From positions 1 to 55,607 of the forward strand of contig JAZNBK010000017.1 in the NCBI GenBank assembly GCA_045587025.1: a stretch of 55,607 bases of DNA. The letters are read 5' to 3'. Within the stretch, counting starts at the first letter, position 1. Every line of letters starts with the position of its first letter. The stretch comes from UBA1740 sp045587025. Its GTDB lineage: Bacteria; Bacillota; Clostridia; Oscillospirales; CAG-272. The position numbers were made by a program, and so were the translations under genes. Below are positions 49,025-55,607 of the stretch, piece by piece. The notes below the pieces were generated by a model. The model worked only from the letters and a program-made list of their open reading frames with translations. It was not told the origin of the DNA and made no database searches.

Positions 49025-49786
49025 TTAACCTTTTTTTAGGAAAATTTTGGCGCTTTTATCGGCATTTTTAACAAAAAATCTTTCCCGAAAAACCGACGCG
49101 GCAAACGAAAGCATTTTTGCTTTTCTAAGACGTTCTGGCTCTTTTACTATTCTGTATAACCATTCAAAGCCCAGCTTTCTTAAAATCCTTGGGGCGCGCT
49201 TGACCTTGCCTGAATATATATCGATGCTCCCCCCCAAGCCCACCATAAGCGTATCGGAAAGATATTTTTGATTATTATATATAAACTCCTCCTGCTTCGG
49301 AGAGCCGAGGCAAACGTATAAGACCTGAGCGCCCGAAAGAGAGATTTCAGATAGGACCTCTACTTCATCTTCAAAATACCCGTCGTGAGTTCCCGCAATT
49401 TTAAGCGAGGGAAATCTTTTTATAAGCTCTCTCCCCGCCTCTAAAGCCACTCCCTCTTTTCCGCCGAGAAGATAAAGCGTATAACCTTTTTTGGCGCACA
49501 ATTCAGCCAAAGCCACGCCAAAGTCCACGCCGCAAATACGGCGAACTCTGCCACGCCCGAGCAAAAAAGCGCCGATAGAAACGCCTATCCCATCGCAAAG
49601 TGAAAGTGACGCTGAATTTAAAATCTTCAAAAAATCTTTGTTTTTATCGGCATATTCAATAATATTTGCATTAGGTGTGAAAATCCATCCGCCTCTGCCT
49701 GAAATTATCAGCTCCTCCGTTTTTTCGAGAGCTTCATCCATAGTCAGCGACATAACCTGTGTGTCGAGTATCTTTATCCTTTTCAT
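49025..49786 (-). CDS. WecG/TagA/CpsF family glycosyltransferase
   Basis: GT26 enzymes add N-acetylmannosamine or related sugars to lipid-linked GlcNAc, as in teichoic-acid linkage units. The 253-aa product has the family segments GGWIFTPNANIIEYADKN (near residue 32), GVSIGAFLLGRGRVRRICGVDF (near 68), LYLLGGKEGVALEA (near 99), YVCLGSPKQEEFIY (near 156) and VGLGGSIDIYSGKVKRAPRIL (near 183). The ATG follows AGAGGA. There is no teichoic-acid cluster around it. Confidence 0.92.
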   Translation of the reverse strand: MKRIKILDTQVMSLTMDEALEKTEELIISGRGGWIFTPNANIIEYADKNKDFLKILNSASLSLCDGIGVSIGAFLLGRGRVRRICGVDFGVALAELCAKKGYTLYLLGGKEGVALEAGRELIKRFPSLKIAGTHDGYFEDEVEVLSEISLSGAQVLYVCLGSPKQEEFIYNNQKYLSDTLMVGLGGSIDIYSGKVKRAPRILRKLGFEWLYRIVKEPERLRKAKMLSFAASVFRERFFVKNADKSAKIFLKKG

Positions 49787-49805
49787 TCTTTCCTCTTTTT
49801 CGCCC

Positions 49806-49834
49806 TTGACTTATCATTTGGTTTGTGTTAAAAT
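49806..49834 (+). promoter_or_regulatory. Promoter of the DUF1836 gene
   Basis: -35 TTGACT (49806-49811), 17-bp spacer, -10 TAAAAT (49829-49834). About 95 nt of leader follow. Confidence 0.65.
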
Positions 49835-49936
49835 GTAATATAGTATTGCAAACTATATGCTTCAATTGTTCTTCAGTTTCTTAATATTCCCAAAAGCGAT
49901 ACGACTATACGTGAAAGGTGTTAAAACTAATTTGCT

Positions 49937-50644
49937 ATGAAAAATAAAGAAACGTTAAAGGATTGGCTCACCGAATTTCAGAGCTTCAAGGCGACGGAAT
50001 GGGGGCTTCTTCCCGACATTGATTTATATATGGACCAGGTAACCAACTATCTGCGCCGTCAGCTCGCTCTGCAGGAAAAGGATGAAGAAAATCCTATAAT
50101 CACCTCTAATATGATAAACAATTACATTAAGGGCGGTCATATAGACAGGGCTACTCAGAAAAAATATAACAAGGAGCAGCTTGCGTCACTCTATATGCTC
50201 TGCTCGATAAAGCAGTCGCTCTCGATAAACGATGCTTCTCTGCTTTTGTCCTCGCTCAAGGAAGGCAGCTCGACAGAAGCGCTTTACACGGAATTTATCC
50301 AACTCCAGAAAAGCATATCCACGCGTTTTGCCGATTTTATGGCAGACTGCGAGAGCAAAACGAAAAATGAGCTTTTAAGTACCGCGCTTTCACTTGCGCT
50401 CAGCTCGGTAGCAGAGCAGCTCTTAGCGGAAAAAATACTTTCTTTGTTCTATATTGAAGAAGACGAGCAGGAAAAGAAAAAGAAAAAGGAAAAAGAAAAG
50501 GAAAAGAAAAAGAAGAGCGAGGAAAACGAGATAGAGAAGGAAAAGAAAACAGAGAAAAAGGACGAAGCAAAATCCGAAAAAAACAAAACAAAAACAAAAA
50601 CAAAAAAGAATAGTAAAAGTGAAAATGATAAAGAGGGTGAATGA
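49937..50644 (+). CDS. DUF1836 family protein with long Lys/Glu tail
   Basis: Residues 1-175 match the DUF1836 layout: a MerR-like helix-turn-helix (NPIITSNMINNYIKGGHIDRATQKKYNKEQLASLYMLCSIKQSLSINDA). The product is likely a DNA-binding regulator; the target is unknown. The last 60 residues (about 175-235) are almost only Lys, Glu, Asp, Ser, Asn and Thr, a highly charged tail not usual for the family. The ribosome site is weak (AAAGGTG about 16 nt upstream). The stop codon lies within the terminator stem. Confidence 0.82.
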   Translation: MKNKETLKDWLTEFQSFKATEWGLLPDIDLYMDQVTNYLRRQLALQEKDEENPIITSNMINNYIKGGHIDRATQKKYNKEQLASLYMLCSIKQSLSINDASLLLSSLKEGSSTEALYTEFIQLQKSISTRFADFMADCESKTKNELLSTALSLALSSVAEQLLAEKILSLFYIEEDEQEKKKKKEKEKEKKKKSEENEIEKEKKTEKKDEAKSEKNKTKTKTKKNSKSENDKEGE

Positions 50645-50662
50645 CATTCGCCCTCTTTTTTT
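50630..50662 (+). terminator. Terminator overlapping the DUF1836 stop codon
   Basis: A 13-bp stem AAAGAGGGTGAAT/ATTCGCCCTCTTT (one G-U) with a 3-nt loop and seven T follows. The last five codons of the gene and its TGA are part of the hairpin. Confidence 0.85.
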
Positions 50663-50694
50663 GTAAACTTTAGTTTGTCTTTTTGAAAAATCTC

Positions 50695-50723
50695 TTGCAC
50701 AAAAAAGAGATATATGCTATAAT
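50695..50723 (+). promoter_or_regulatory. Sigma-A promoter of the 139-aa lipoprotein gene
   Basis: -35 TTGCAC (50695-50700), 17-bp spacer, -10 TATAAT (50718-50723). Confidence 0.75.
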
Positions 50724-50771
50724 ATATACAGGCAGGGTTACTGCAAATATATTTTTCGGAGGATTTTTAGT

Positions 50772-51191
50772 ATGAAAAATTTAAGAAGACTTTTATGTTT
50801 GGCTCTGATTATAGTTACATTGTTTGCTCTTGTCTCCTGCAGTACATTCAAGCAGGTAAAGAATAACTTTGAGAAAAACGGCTACACTTACATAGAGCTT
50901 GATGAGGACAACTCATACGTCAAATCAATAAAAGCGGAATTGGAGTCGGGAGAAATTTCCTTTAACTTCCATCTTTTCTCGAAAAACGGTGAGCTTATTC
51001 CAAAGCTCGCGCTGATAATCGAATTTGACACGGATAAGGATTTAGAAAAGGCGATAGCGGAAAACGGAAGCGAAACGCTCAGGGGCTTCCTTAAGGATGC
51101 GCAAAAATCGGATTTCGTAAACGGAAACTGTCTGCTCTTCCCTCTCTCGTTCACTGAACTCGAAGCAATGAAGGATATTTTCAAGAAATAA
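50772..51191 (+). CDS. Predicted small lipoprotein (139 aa)
   Basis: The ATG follows CGGAGGA. Residues 1-23 form a lipoprotein signal peptide with lipobox ALVSC and Ser at +2. The mature part is about 116 residues, acidic, mixed alpha/beta, with a repeated pattern of short beta strands (ISFNFHLFS, ALIIEFDT) but no recognised domain. Single-gene unit with its own promoter and terminator. Function unknown; it should sit on the outer membrane face. Confidence 0.78.
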   Translation: MKNLRRLLCLALIIVTLFALVSCSTFKQVKNNFEKNGYTYIELDEDNSYVKSIKAELESGEISFNFHLFSKNGELIPKLALIIEFDTDKDLEKAIAENGSETLRGFLKDAQKSDFVNGNCLLFPLSFTELEAMKDIFKK

Positions 51192-51230
51192 AATTTCTTT
51201 ATCCAAAAAGGTTAATGTCAATTATTAAAA

Positions 51231-51284
51231 AGACGTCTGTCTTGTATAAATTCCGAAGGAATCTGCAAGACAGACGCTTTTTAT
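51231..51284. terminator. Bidirectional terminator lipoprotein / CDF transporter
   Basis: A long imperfect hairpin: GTCTGTCTTG pairs with CAAGACAGAC and ATTCC with GGAAT around a GAA(G) loop, flanked by A and T runs. Confidence 0.75.
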
Positions 51285-51446
51285 ATTCGATTTAAATATT
51301 TAAACAGGAAACGTATGAATTTCATATCTATAAGAAACGAGACGACGATTCCGAGCGTGGCGCCAAAAAGCTTGTGTGAATTTTCGGCAGTCGAAACCGA
51401 ATTTTTTCAAGCAAATATGGAAGCTCAATATGAAACCCTTTCGTTT

Positions 51447-52607
51447 TTACACTCTATCGACCTGAATAACAGCGAAAAAAGCCCTGTCAATCTGATTTAT
51501 TTTCTTCTTTATGACATCTGACACTTCACTATCCTTTAATTTCACCTCAAAGGGAACGCATATATCGAAGATTAAATTGGTATGCGATTCTCCCTCAACG
51601 ACTCGAAAGTCGTGTATCTGCATTCTGCTGTCAAACTCCGTCACTATCTCGACAACCCTTTGGCGAAGCTCGTTTATGCGTTCGTTATCCGTAATCAGCG
51701 GATCCATATGAATCGTACATTCAATGCCAAGCTCCTCGCGGATACGCTTTTCTATATTATCGGTCATATCGTGGCTTTTGAATATATCATGGCTCCCGTC
51801 CACCTCGATATGAAACGACGCTATAATATTATTCGCGCCGTAGCTGTGAATTATCATATCGTGAACACCAAGCGCCTCGGGATATTCGGATATCAGGTTC
51901 TTTATCGCCTCTACCGTTTCCTTTGAGGGCGCTTCTCCTAAAATGGAATTTTTCGTATCGTTGAGTATTTTTGCGCCTGAATAAATTATAAAAAGCGATA
52001 CTATAATACCTACGTACGCATCAATGTCGAGCTCAAAAAAACGAAGAACCAAAACCGACGCAAGCGCCGCCGAGGTCGATACGGTATCGGAAAGGCAGTC
52101 TATTGCGGTGGCGCGCAGAACGCTCGACTTTATCGCCTTGCCCATTTTGTTATTAAAAAGATATAACCAAAGCTTTGCCAAAATAGAGCCGGTAAGGACG
52201 AAAACAGATAACATCCCGAATTTCGTTTCCACAGGGTTTATAATTTTATCAAACGAATCAATGATAAGTGTTATTCCTATATGCAAAATTAAAAAGGAAA
52301 CTATCATAGACGCCACGTATTCAATTCTTGCGTGTCCAAACGGATGCTCCCTGTCTGCCGGCTTTGACGATATTTTAAAGCTTATAAGCGAGAGAAGCGA
52401 CGAGCCCGCGTCGGATAGATTATTTATTGCGTCTGCGCTTATCGCCACAGAGCCAAAAAACGTGCCTACCGCAAATTTTGCAGCAGCAAGAAGAAAATTC
52501 ACCACAATACCTACTATTCCCGAAAGTGTGCCGTATGCGCTTCGAACCGACGGACTTTGAACGTTTTTATAATCCTTAACAAACAATTTTAGCAAAAGCT
52601 TAGTCAA
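51447..52607 (-). CDS. Cation diffusion facilitator transporter
   Basis: CDF proteins export Zn, Mn, Fe, Co or other divalent metals by proton exchange. The 386-aa product has six transmembrane segments, the metal-site motifs SADAINNLSDAGSS (near residue 56, Asp pair) and ATAIDCLSDTVSTS (near 168, Asp pair), REHPFGHARIEYV (near 85) and a C-terminal cytoplasmic metal-binding domain (about 210-386) with MIIHSYGANNIIASFHIEVDG and IHMDP. The metal cannot be fixed by eye. Start is TTG, with GAGGAG 7 nt upstream. The last about 80 residues extend beyond the usual CDF length. Confidence 0.92.
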   Translation of the reverse strand: MTKLLLKLFVKDYKNVQSPSVRSAYGTLSGIVGIVVNFLLAAAKFAVGTFFGSVAISADAINNLSDAGSSLLSLISFKISSKPADREHPFGHARIEYVASMIVSFLILHIGITLIIDSFDKIINPVETKFGMLSVFVLTGSILAKLWLYLFNNKMGKAIKSSVLRATAIDCLSDTVSTSAALASVLVLRFFELDIDAYVGIIVSLFIIYSGAKILNDTKNSILGEAPSKETVEAIKNLISEYPEALGVHDMIIHSYGANNIIASFHIEVDGSHDIFKSHDMTDNIEKRIREELGIECTIHMDPLITDNERINELRQRVVEIVTEFDSRMQIHDFRVVEGESHTNLIFDICVPFEVKLKDSEVSDVIKKKINQIDRAFFAVIQVDRV

Positions 52608-52684
52608 AATTATACTCCTCTCTTATCTTTTTCAATTTGGGTGGTAACGATTTAAATTTTTGCGCAATCGGTATAAAAAATATA

Positions 52685-52713
52685 TTGCATTTTTTAACTA
52701 CATGTTGTATAAT
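52685..52713 (+). promoter_or_regulatory. Sigma-A promoter of the amino-sugar operon
   Basis: -35 TTGCAT (52685-52690), 17-bp spacer, -10 TATAAT (52708-52713). Leader of about 80 nt. Confidence 0.75.
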
Positions 52714-52797
52714 ATATCATATAGATGAATTTTTGTCAATGTAATAGTCCGCTTTAAAGTATTTTTTGTTATTTTTTTTAAAACAAGGAGATTTATC

Positions 52798-53652
52798 ATG
52801 AAGAAAAATGAAACCACTATTGTTGTTATGGCGGCAGGAATGGGCAGTCGTTTTGGTGGCTTGAAGCAGATAGCGCCAATAGGCCCTAACGGAGAGGTCA
52901 TTATTGATTACTCTGTCTTTGACGCTGTGAGAGCCGGATTTGATCATGCGGTGATTATAATAAAAAAGGAAATTGAGCACGATTTCCGTGAAATGGCAGG
53001 AAAACGTATTGAAAAGCTCATTGACGTTGAATACGCATTTCAGGAATTAGATAAAATCCCCTCTCCGTTTAAGGTTCCCGAGGGTAGAATTAAGCCATGG
53101 GGCACCGGTCACGCCATTCTCTGTGCAAAAGACAAAATTCATACTCCGTTTGCGGTTATTAACTCGGATGACTATTACGGCGTTTCCTCTTATCAATTGG
53201 TGCACGACCAGCTTATATCAGATGAAAAATTCTGTATGGTTGGCTTTGAGCTTGGCAAAACTCTTTCAAATAGCGGCACTGTGAGCCGTGGCGTATGTGA
53301 AATCGAGAACGGATATCTCAAGAGCGTAACCGAACGCTTTGAGCTTGATAAAAACAGCGGTGTTCCACTTGATACAACTGTTTCTATGAATTTTTGGGGA
53401 CTCGAAACAAGCTTTTTCGAAAAGTTGGAGAAAGATTTTGTATCATTCCTTTCAGCAAAGCACGAAAATCCTCTCAAGAGTGAGTATTTTCTCCCCTTTA
53501 TAATAGACGATATGATTAAAAACGACAGTGTTAAGCTCCGTGTTCTTCAGTCGAAAGAAAAGTGGTACGGCGTTACATATAAAGAGGACGCCGACGACGT
53601 TAAAAGGGCAATAAACGAATTGATGAGGAAAGGAATTTACGATGGCATATAA
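52798..53652 (+). CDS. Sugar-1-phosphate nucleotidyltransferase family protein
   Basis: The 284-aa product begins with the nucleotide-binding loop VVMAAGMGSRFGGLKQIAPIG (residues 9-29) of GalU/RmlA-like NTP transferases and has GTGHAILCAKD (near residue 102) and VINSDDYYG (near 120). It should join a sugar-1-phosphate to a nucleotide. In bifidobacteria an NTP-transferase and a NahK-like kinase act together in lacto-N-biose use, and the next gene here is NahK-like, so a GlcNAc-1-phosphate or related substrate is likely. AAGGAG precedes the ATG. It overlaps the kinase gene by 11 nt. Confidence 0.87.
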   Translation: MKKNETTIVVMAAGMGSRFGGLKQIAPIGPNGEVIIDYSVFDAVRAGFDHAVIIIKKEIEHDFREMAGKRIEKLIDVEYAFQELDKIPSPFKVPEGRIKPWGTGHAILCAKDKIHTPFAVINSDDYYGVSSYQLVHDQLISDEKFCMVGFELGKTLSNSGTVSRGVCEIENGYLKSVTERFELDKNSGVPLDTTVSMNFWGLETSFFEKLEKDFVSFLSAKHENPLKSEYFLPFIIDDMIKNDSVKLRVLQSKEKWYGVTYKEDADDVKRAINELMRKGIYDGI

Positions 53653-54745
53653 TGTTTTAGAGGCAATATCGCATTTTCCTATCACTGTAAATATCGAAAA
53701 AGACATAAGCCACTACGGAAACGGACATATAAACGATACCTACCTGATAGTAGCCAACGAGGGCAAATACATTCTCCAGAAGATAAATAAATCCGTATTC
53801 AAATCTCCCGAAAAACTTATGGATAATATTCTTATGGTTACGGATTATATTGATGAAATCAAAAAGAAGTCGCCAGACTACGCTCCCGAAAAAATTCTTC
53901 ACGTTATACGTTCAAATGACGGCAAGGCGTACGCGCTTCACAACGGCGAATATTTTCGTATGTATAATTTCATAAACGCCGTTTCCTTCGACCTCTCCAA
54001 CAACGACATTCTGGAAAAGGCAGGAACAGCGTTCGGTGAATTTCAAAACATTCTTGACGGGTTTGACGCCTCTCAGCTTTTCGAAACGATACCGAATTTC
54101 CATAACACAGTATCTCGATTTTCCGACTTCAAGCGGGCAATCGATGAAAATCTTTCGGGCAGAAGGGATAACGCAAAGGAGGATATTGACCTCGCCCTTT
54201 CCTACGAGAGTGTAACCCACGCCGTCGTTGACGCTATGAAGGATAAAAGCGTTCCTCTCCGAGTTACGCATAACGATACCAAGCTGAATAACATTTTGTT
54301 TGACAAGGATACGCTTGAATTCGTTTGCGTCATTGACCTCGATACCATTATGCCCGGTTCGTTGCTTTACGACTTTGGCGACGCGCTTCGCTTCGGTGCT
54401 TCTTCCGCGGCTGAGGACGAGAGCGATCTCTCGCGCGTTTATTTTGAGCTTGATAAATTTGAAAGCTTTGCAAGAGGATTTCTTTCGCAGGTCCACGAAA
54501 AGCTGACCGAGAAGGAGATTGAGCTTCTTCCACTCTCGGTGCTTCTTCTCACGTATGAATGCGGTATAAGATTCCTCGGCGATTATCTGAACGGTGATAC
54601 ATATTTCAAGGTTGCATTCCCCGAGCATAACCTTATACGAGCAAGAAATCAGCTCAAGCTCGTCGTTGACATCGATGCCAAGCTCGAGCAAATGAAAAAA
54701 ATCGTCAATAAAATCTTAATAAAATTAAAGGAGAACACGATATGA
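53642..54745 (+). CDS. N-acetylhexosamine 1-kinase-like (APH fold) kinase
   Basis: The 367-aa product has the aminoglycoside-phosphotransferase fold: YHYGNGHINDTYL-type start (YGNGHINDTY near residue 26), a Lys in YILQKINKSVF (near 44), the Brenner motif VTHNDTKLNNILFD (near 212) and the metal-binding VIDLDTIMPGSLLYDFGDALR (near 232). It resembles NahK, which makes GlcNAc-1-phosphate or GalNAc-1-phosphate. It lies between a nucleotidyltransferase and nagB with overlapping ends (11 nt and 4 nt). No lacto-N-biose phosphorylase is visible before the window edge. Confidence 0.85.
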   Translation: MAYNVLEAISHFPITVNIEKDISHYGNGHINDTYLIVANEGKYILQKINKSVFKSPEKLMDNILMVTDYIDEIKKKSPDYAPEKILHVIRSNDGKAYALHNGEYFRMYNFINAVSFDLSNNDILEKAGTAFGEFQNILDGFDASQLFETIPNFHNTVSRFSDFKRAIDENLSGRRDNAKEDIDLALSYESVTHAVVDAMKDKSVPLRVTHNDTKLNNILFDKDTLEFVCVIDLDTIMPGSLLYDFGDALRFGASSAAEDESDLSRVYFELDKFESFARGFLSQVHEKLTEKEIELLPLSVLLLTYECGIRFLGDYLNGDTYFKVAFPEHNLIRARNQLKLVVDIDAKLEQMKKIVNKILIKLKENTI

Positions 54746-55464
54746 ATATCATTGTATGCAAAAACTACGACGAAGTATCCGATACTGCTGCCAAAATCAT
54801 TGCAGAAAGCATCAAAAAGAAGCCAAACTTTATTTTAGGTCTGGCGACCGGCTCCTCTCCTGTGGGGATATATGAACGCCTTGCGGAGCTTAACAAAAAA
54901 GGAGAGCTTGACTTTTCTACCGTAAAAACCTTTAACCTTGACGAATATTATCCCATTTCCAAGAAAAATGAGCAGAGCTATGACTACTTTATGCATTATA
55001 ATCTTTTTTCAAAGATAAACATAAAGGAGGAAAACATTAATATCCCGAACGGCGAAACTACAGACGTTGAAGCAGAGTGCCGCGATTACGACGCTAAAAT
55101 TAAGGAGAGTGGCGGAATTGACCTCCAAGTTCTTGGAATCGGTGGCAACGGTCATATTGCCTTTAACGAGCCGGACGACAAGCTGATCGCTCCGACACAC
55201 GCAACTCCTCTCACAGAGGAAACGAGAATAGCAAATTCGAGATTTTTCGATAGCATTGACGACGTTCCCACTCACGCATTGACTATGGGAATGTATAGCA
55301 TTCTGAATGCTAAAAAGATAGTTCTCGTCGCTAACGGCAAGGGCAAGCATGAGGCCATCAAAGCGCTCAAAAATGACGAGATTACAACGAAAAATCCCGC
55401 TACGTTCTTGAAGCTTCATCCCGACGCAACTATAATTTGTGACGAAGAAGCATATTACGAATGA
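54742..55464 (+). CDS. nagB: Glucosamine-6-phosphate deaminase
   Basis: NagB converts glucosamine-6-phosphate to fructose-6-phosphate and ammonia. The 240-aa length is canonical. Motifs: LGLATGSSPVGIYERL (near residue 33), TFNLDEYYP (catalytic Asp near 72), GIGGNGHIAFNEP (near 132, Asn-Gly-His kept) and THALTMGM (near 175). It overlaps the kinase gene by 4 nt (ATGA). It contrasts with the divergent NagB-like protein at 22619-23566, which lacks these intact motifs. Confidence 0.95.
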   Translation: MNIIVCKNYDEVSDTAAKIIAESIKKKPNFILGLATGSSPVGIYERLAELNKKGELDFSTVKTFNLDEYYPISKKNEQSYDYFMHYNLFSKINIKEENINIPNGETTDVEAECRDYDAKIKESGGIDLQVLGIGGNGHIAFNEPDDKLIAPTHATPLTEETRIANSRFFDSIDDVPTHALTMGMYSILNAKKIVLVANGKGKHEAIKALKNDEITTKNPATFLKLHPDATIICDEEAYYE

Positions 55465-55467
55465 TTA

Positions 55468-55516
55468 AGGGGCTGTCTCAAATGCGAGTTTAAGAGTGTT
55501 TGAGGCAGCTCTTTTT
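55468..55516 (+). terminator. Terminator after nagB
   Basis: GGGGCTGTCTCAAA pairs with TTTGAGGCAGCTC (one or two wobbles) around a 17-nt loop and is followed by TTTTT. The last 90 bases of the window contain a CCTC/GAGG hairpin and no gene that I can support. Confidence 0.7.
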
Positions 55517-55607
55517 CTGTGCCTTCAAGAAAAAAGGCTTGCAAAATAGAAAAAACCTCGTTTTGAGGCTAAAATGAGTATGACGAAAAGAGGATCGGCA
55601 AAATCCT

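Noticed and set aside
50400..50700. Antisense Phe/Ser- and Phe/Leu-rich ORFs opposite the DUF1836 tail
   Set aside because: They are the complement of Lys/Glu codon runs; hydrophobic appearance is an artefact.
51315..51521. 68-aa plus-strand ORF at the end of the CDF gene
   Set aside because: It lies downstream of a bidirectional terminator, has no promoter, overlaps the CDF coding end by 75 bases on the opposite strand, and shows no family; the GGA-like site upstream is weak. It could still be a remnant.
53912..54691. 259-aa antisense ORF inside the NahK-like gene
   Set aside because: Opposite a clear kinase with intact motifs; codon bias of the real gene leaves this frame open by chance.
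55468..55607. Possible insertion-sequence end (GGGGCTGTCTCAAA)
   Set aside because: This sequence resembles some transposon termini, but it pairs with the following bases to form an ordinary terminator after nagB, and no transposase reading frame is seen before the window ends.

Overview
The window looks like a chromosomal segment from a low-to-medium GC Bacillota of the class Clostridia, probably an uncultured gut-type lineage. The evidence is a TPP riboswitch with thiT, a T-box before thrS, the rimP-nusA-ylxR-ylxQ-infB operon, AddB, a SleB-type hydrolase, and the DUF1836 and DUF5685 families. Promoters are consistently of sigma-A type (TTGNNN, 17 bp, TATAAT), Shine-Dalgarno sites are strong, and TTG/GTG starts are frequent. 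No phage, insertion sequence, CRISPR array or rRNA operon is visible. Most of the window is ordinary housekeeping sequence.

Layout. 1-0.6 kb: a 27-bp-period hairpin array and a 59-aa acidic membrane protein missed by ordinary ORF length cut-offs. 0.6-2.2 kb: TPP riboswitch, thiT and rnpB. 2.3-8.6 kb: a co-directional set of murD, three tandem M42 peptidase genes (the third has lost catalytic residues), a lipoprotein and a cysteine desulfurase. 9-10.7 kb: a DUF1015 gene and rlmH. 10.8-13 kb: two tandem VanY-like surface proteins whose zinc and catalytic residues are replaced. 13.1-20 kb: pnp, rpsO, and an operon of DUF5685, a Cys-rich DnaJ protein, a membrane protein, rimO and pgsA. 20-22.4 kb: GtrA, a phosphoribosyltransferase and a SleB-like hydrolase.

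22.6-29.4 kb holds a carbohydrate locus: PIG-L deacetylase, PfkB kinase, class II aldolase and a divergent NagB-like protein in one operon, with a divergent AraC regulator, a striking dyad operator and a large unrecognised protein. 29.5-32.2 kb is a DpnII-like restriction-modification operon beside two tRNA genes, followed by a palindrome-rich spacer; it looks acquired. 33-35.3 kb: serC-serA. 35.3-40 kb: the infB/nusA operon. 40.2 kb: a 59-aa Asn/Gln microprotein. 40.5-42.6 kb: thrS with its T-box. 42.7-47.8 kb: a KDPG aldolase-VOC fusion divergent from an atypical response regulator and addB. 47.8-52.6 kb: gapA, a WecG/TagA glycosyltransferase, a DUF1836 protein, a lipoprotein and a CDF transporter. 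52.8-55.5 kb: a sugar nucleotidyltransferase, NahK-like kinase and nagB.

Several genes fit together. Amino-sugar use appears twice (22.6-26.2 kb and 52.8-55.5 kb), both loci containing NagB-family proteins and neither containing a transporter. Cell-envelope genes recur throughout (murD, VanY-like pair, SleB, GtrA, WecG, lipoproteins). The best candidates for undescribed biology are the tandem pseudoenzymes (M42 and VanY-like), the deacetylase-kinase-aldolase-NagB-like operon with its operator, the Cys-rich DnaJ/DUF5685 operon, and the Asn/Gln microprotein. All functions are inferred from reading the sequence; no database search was run.
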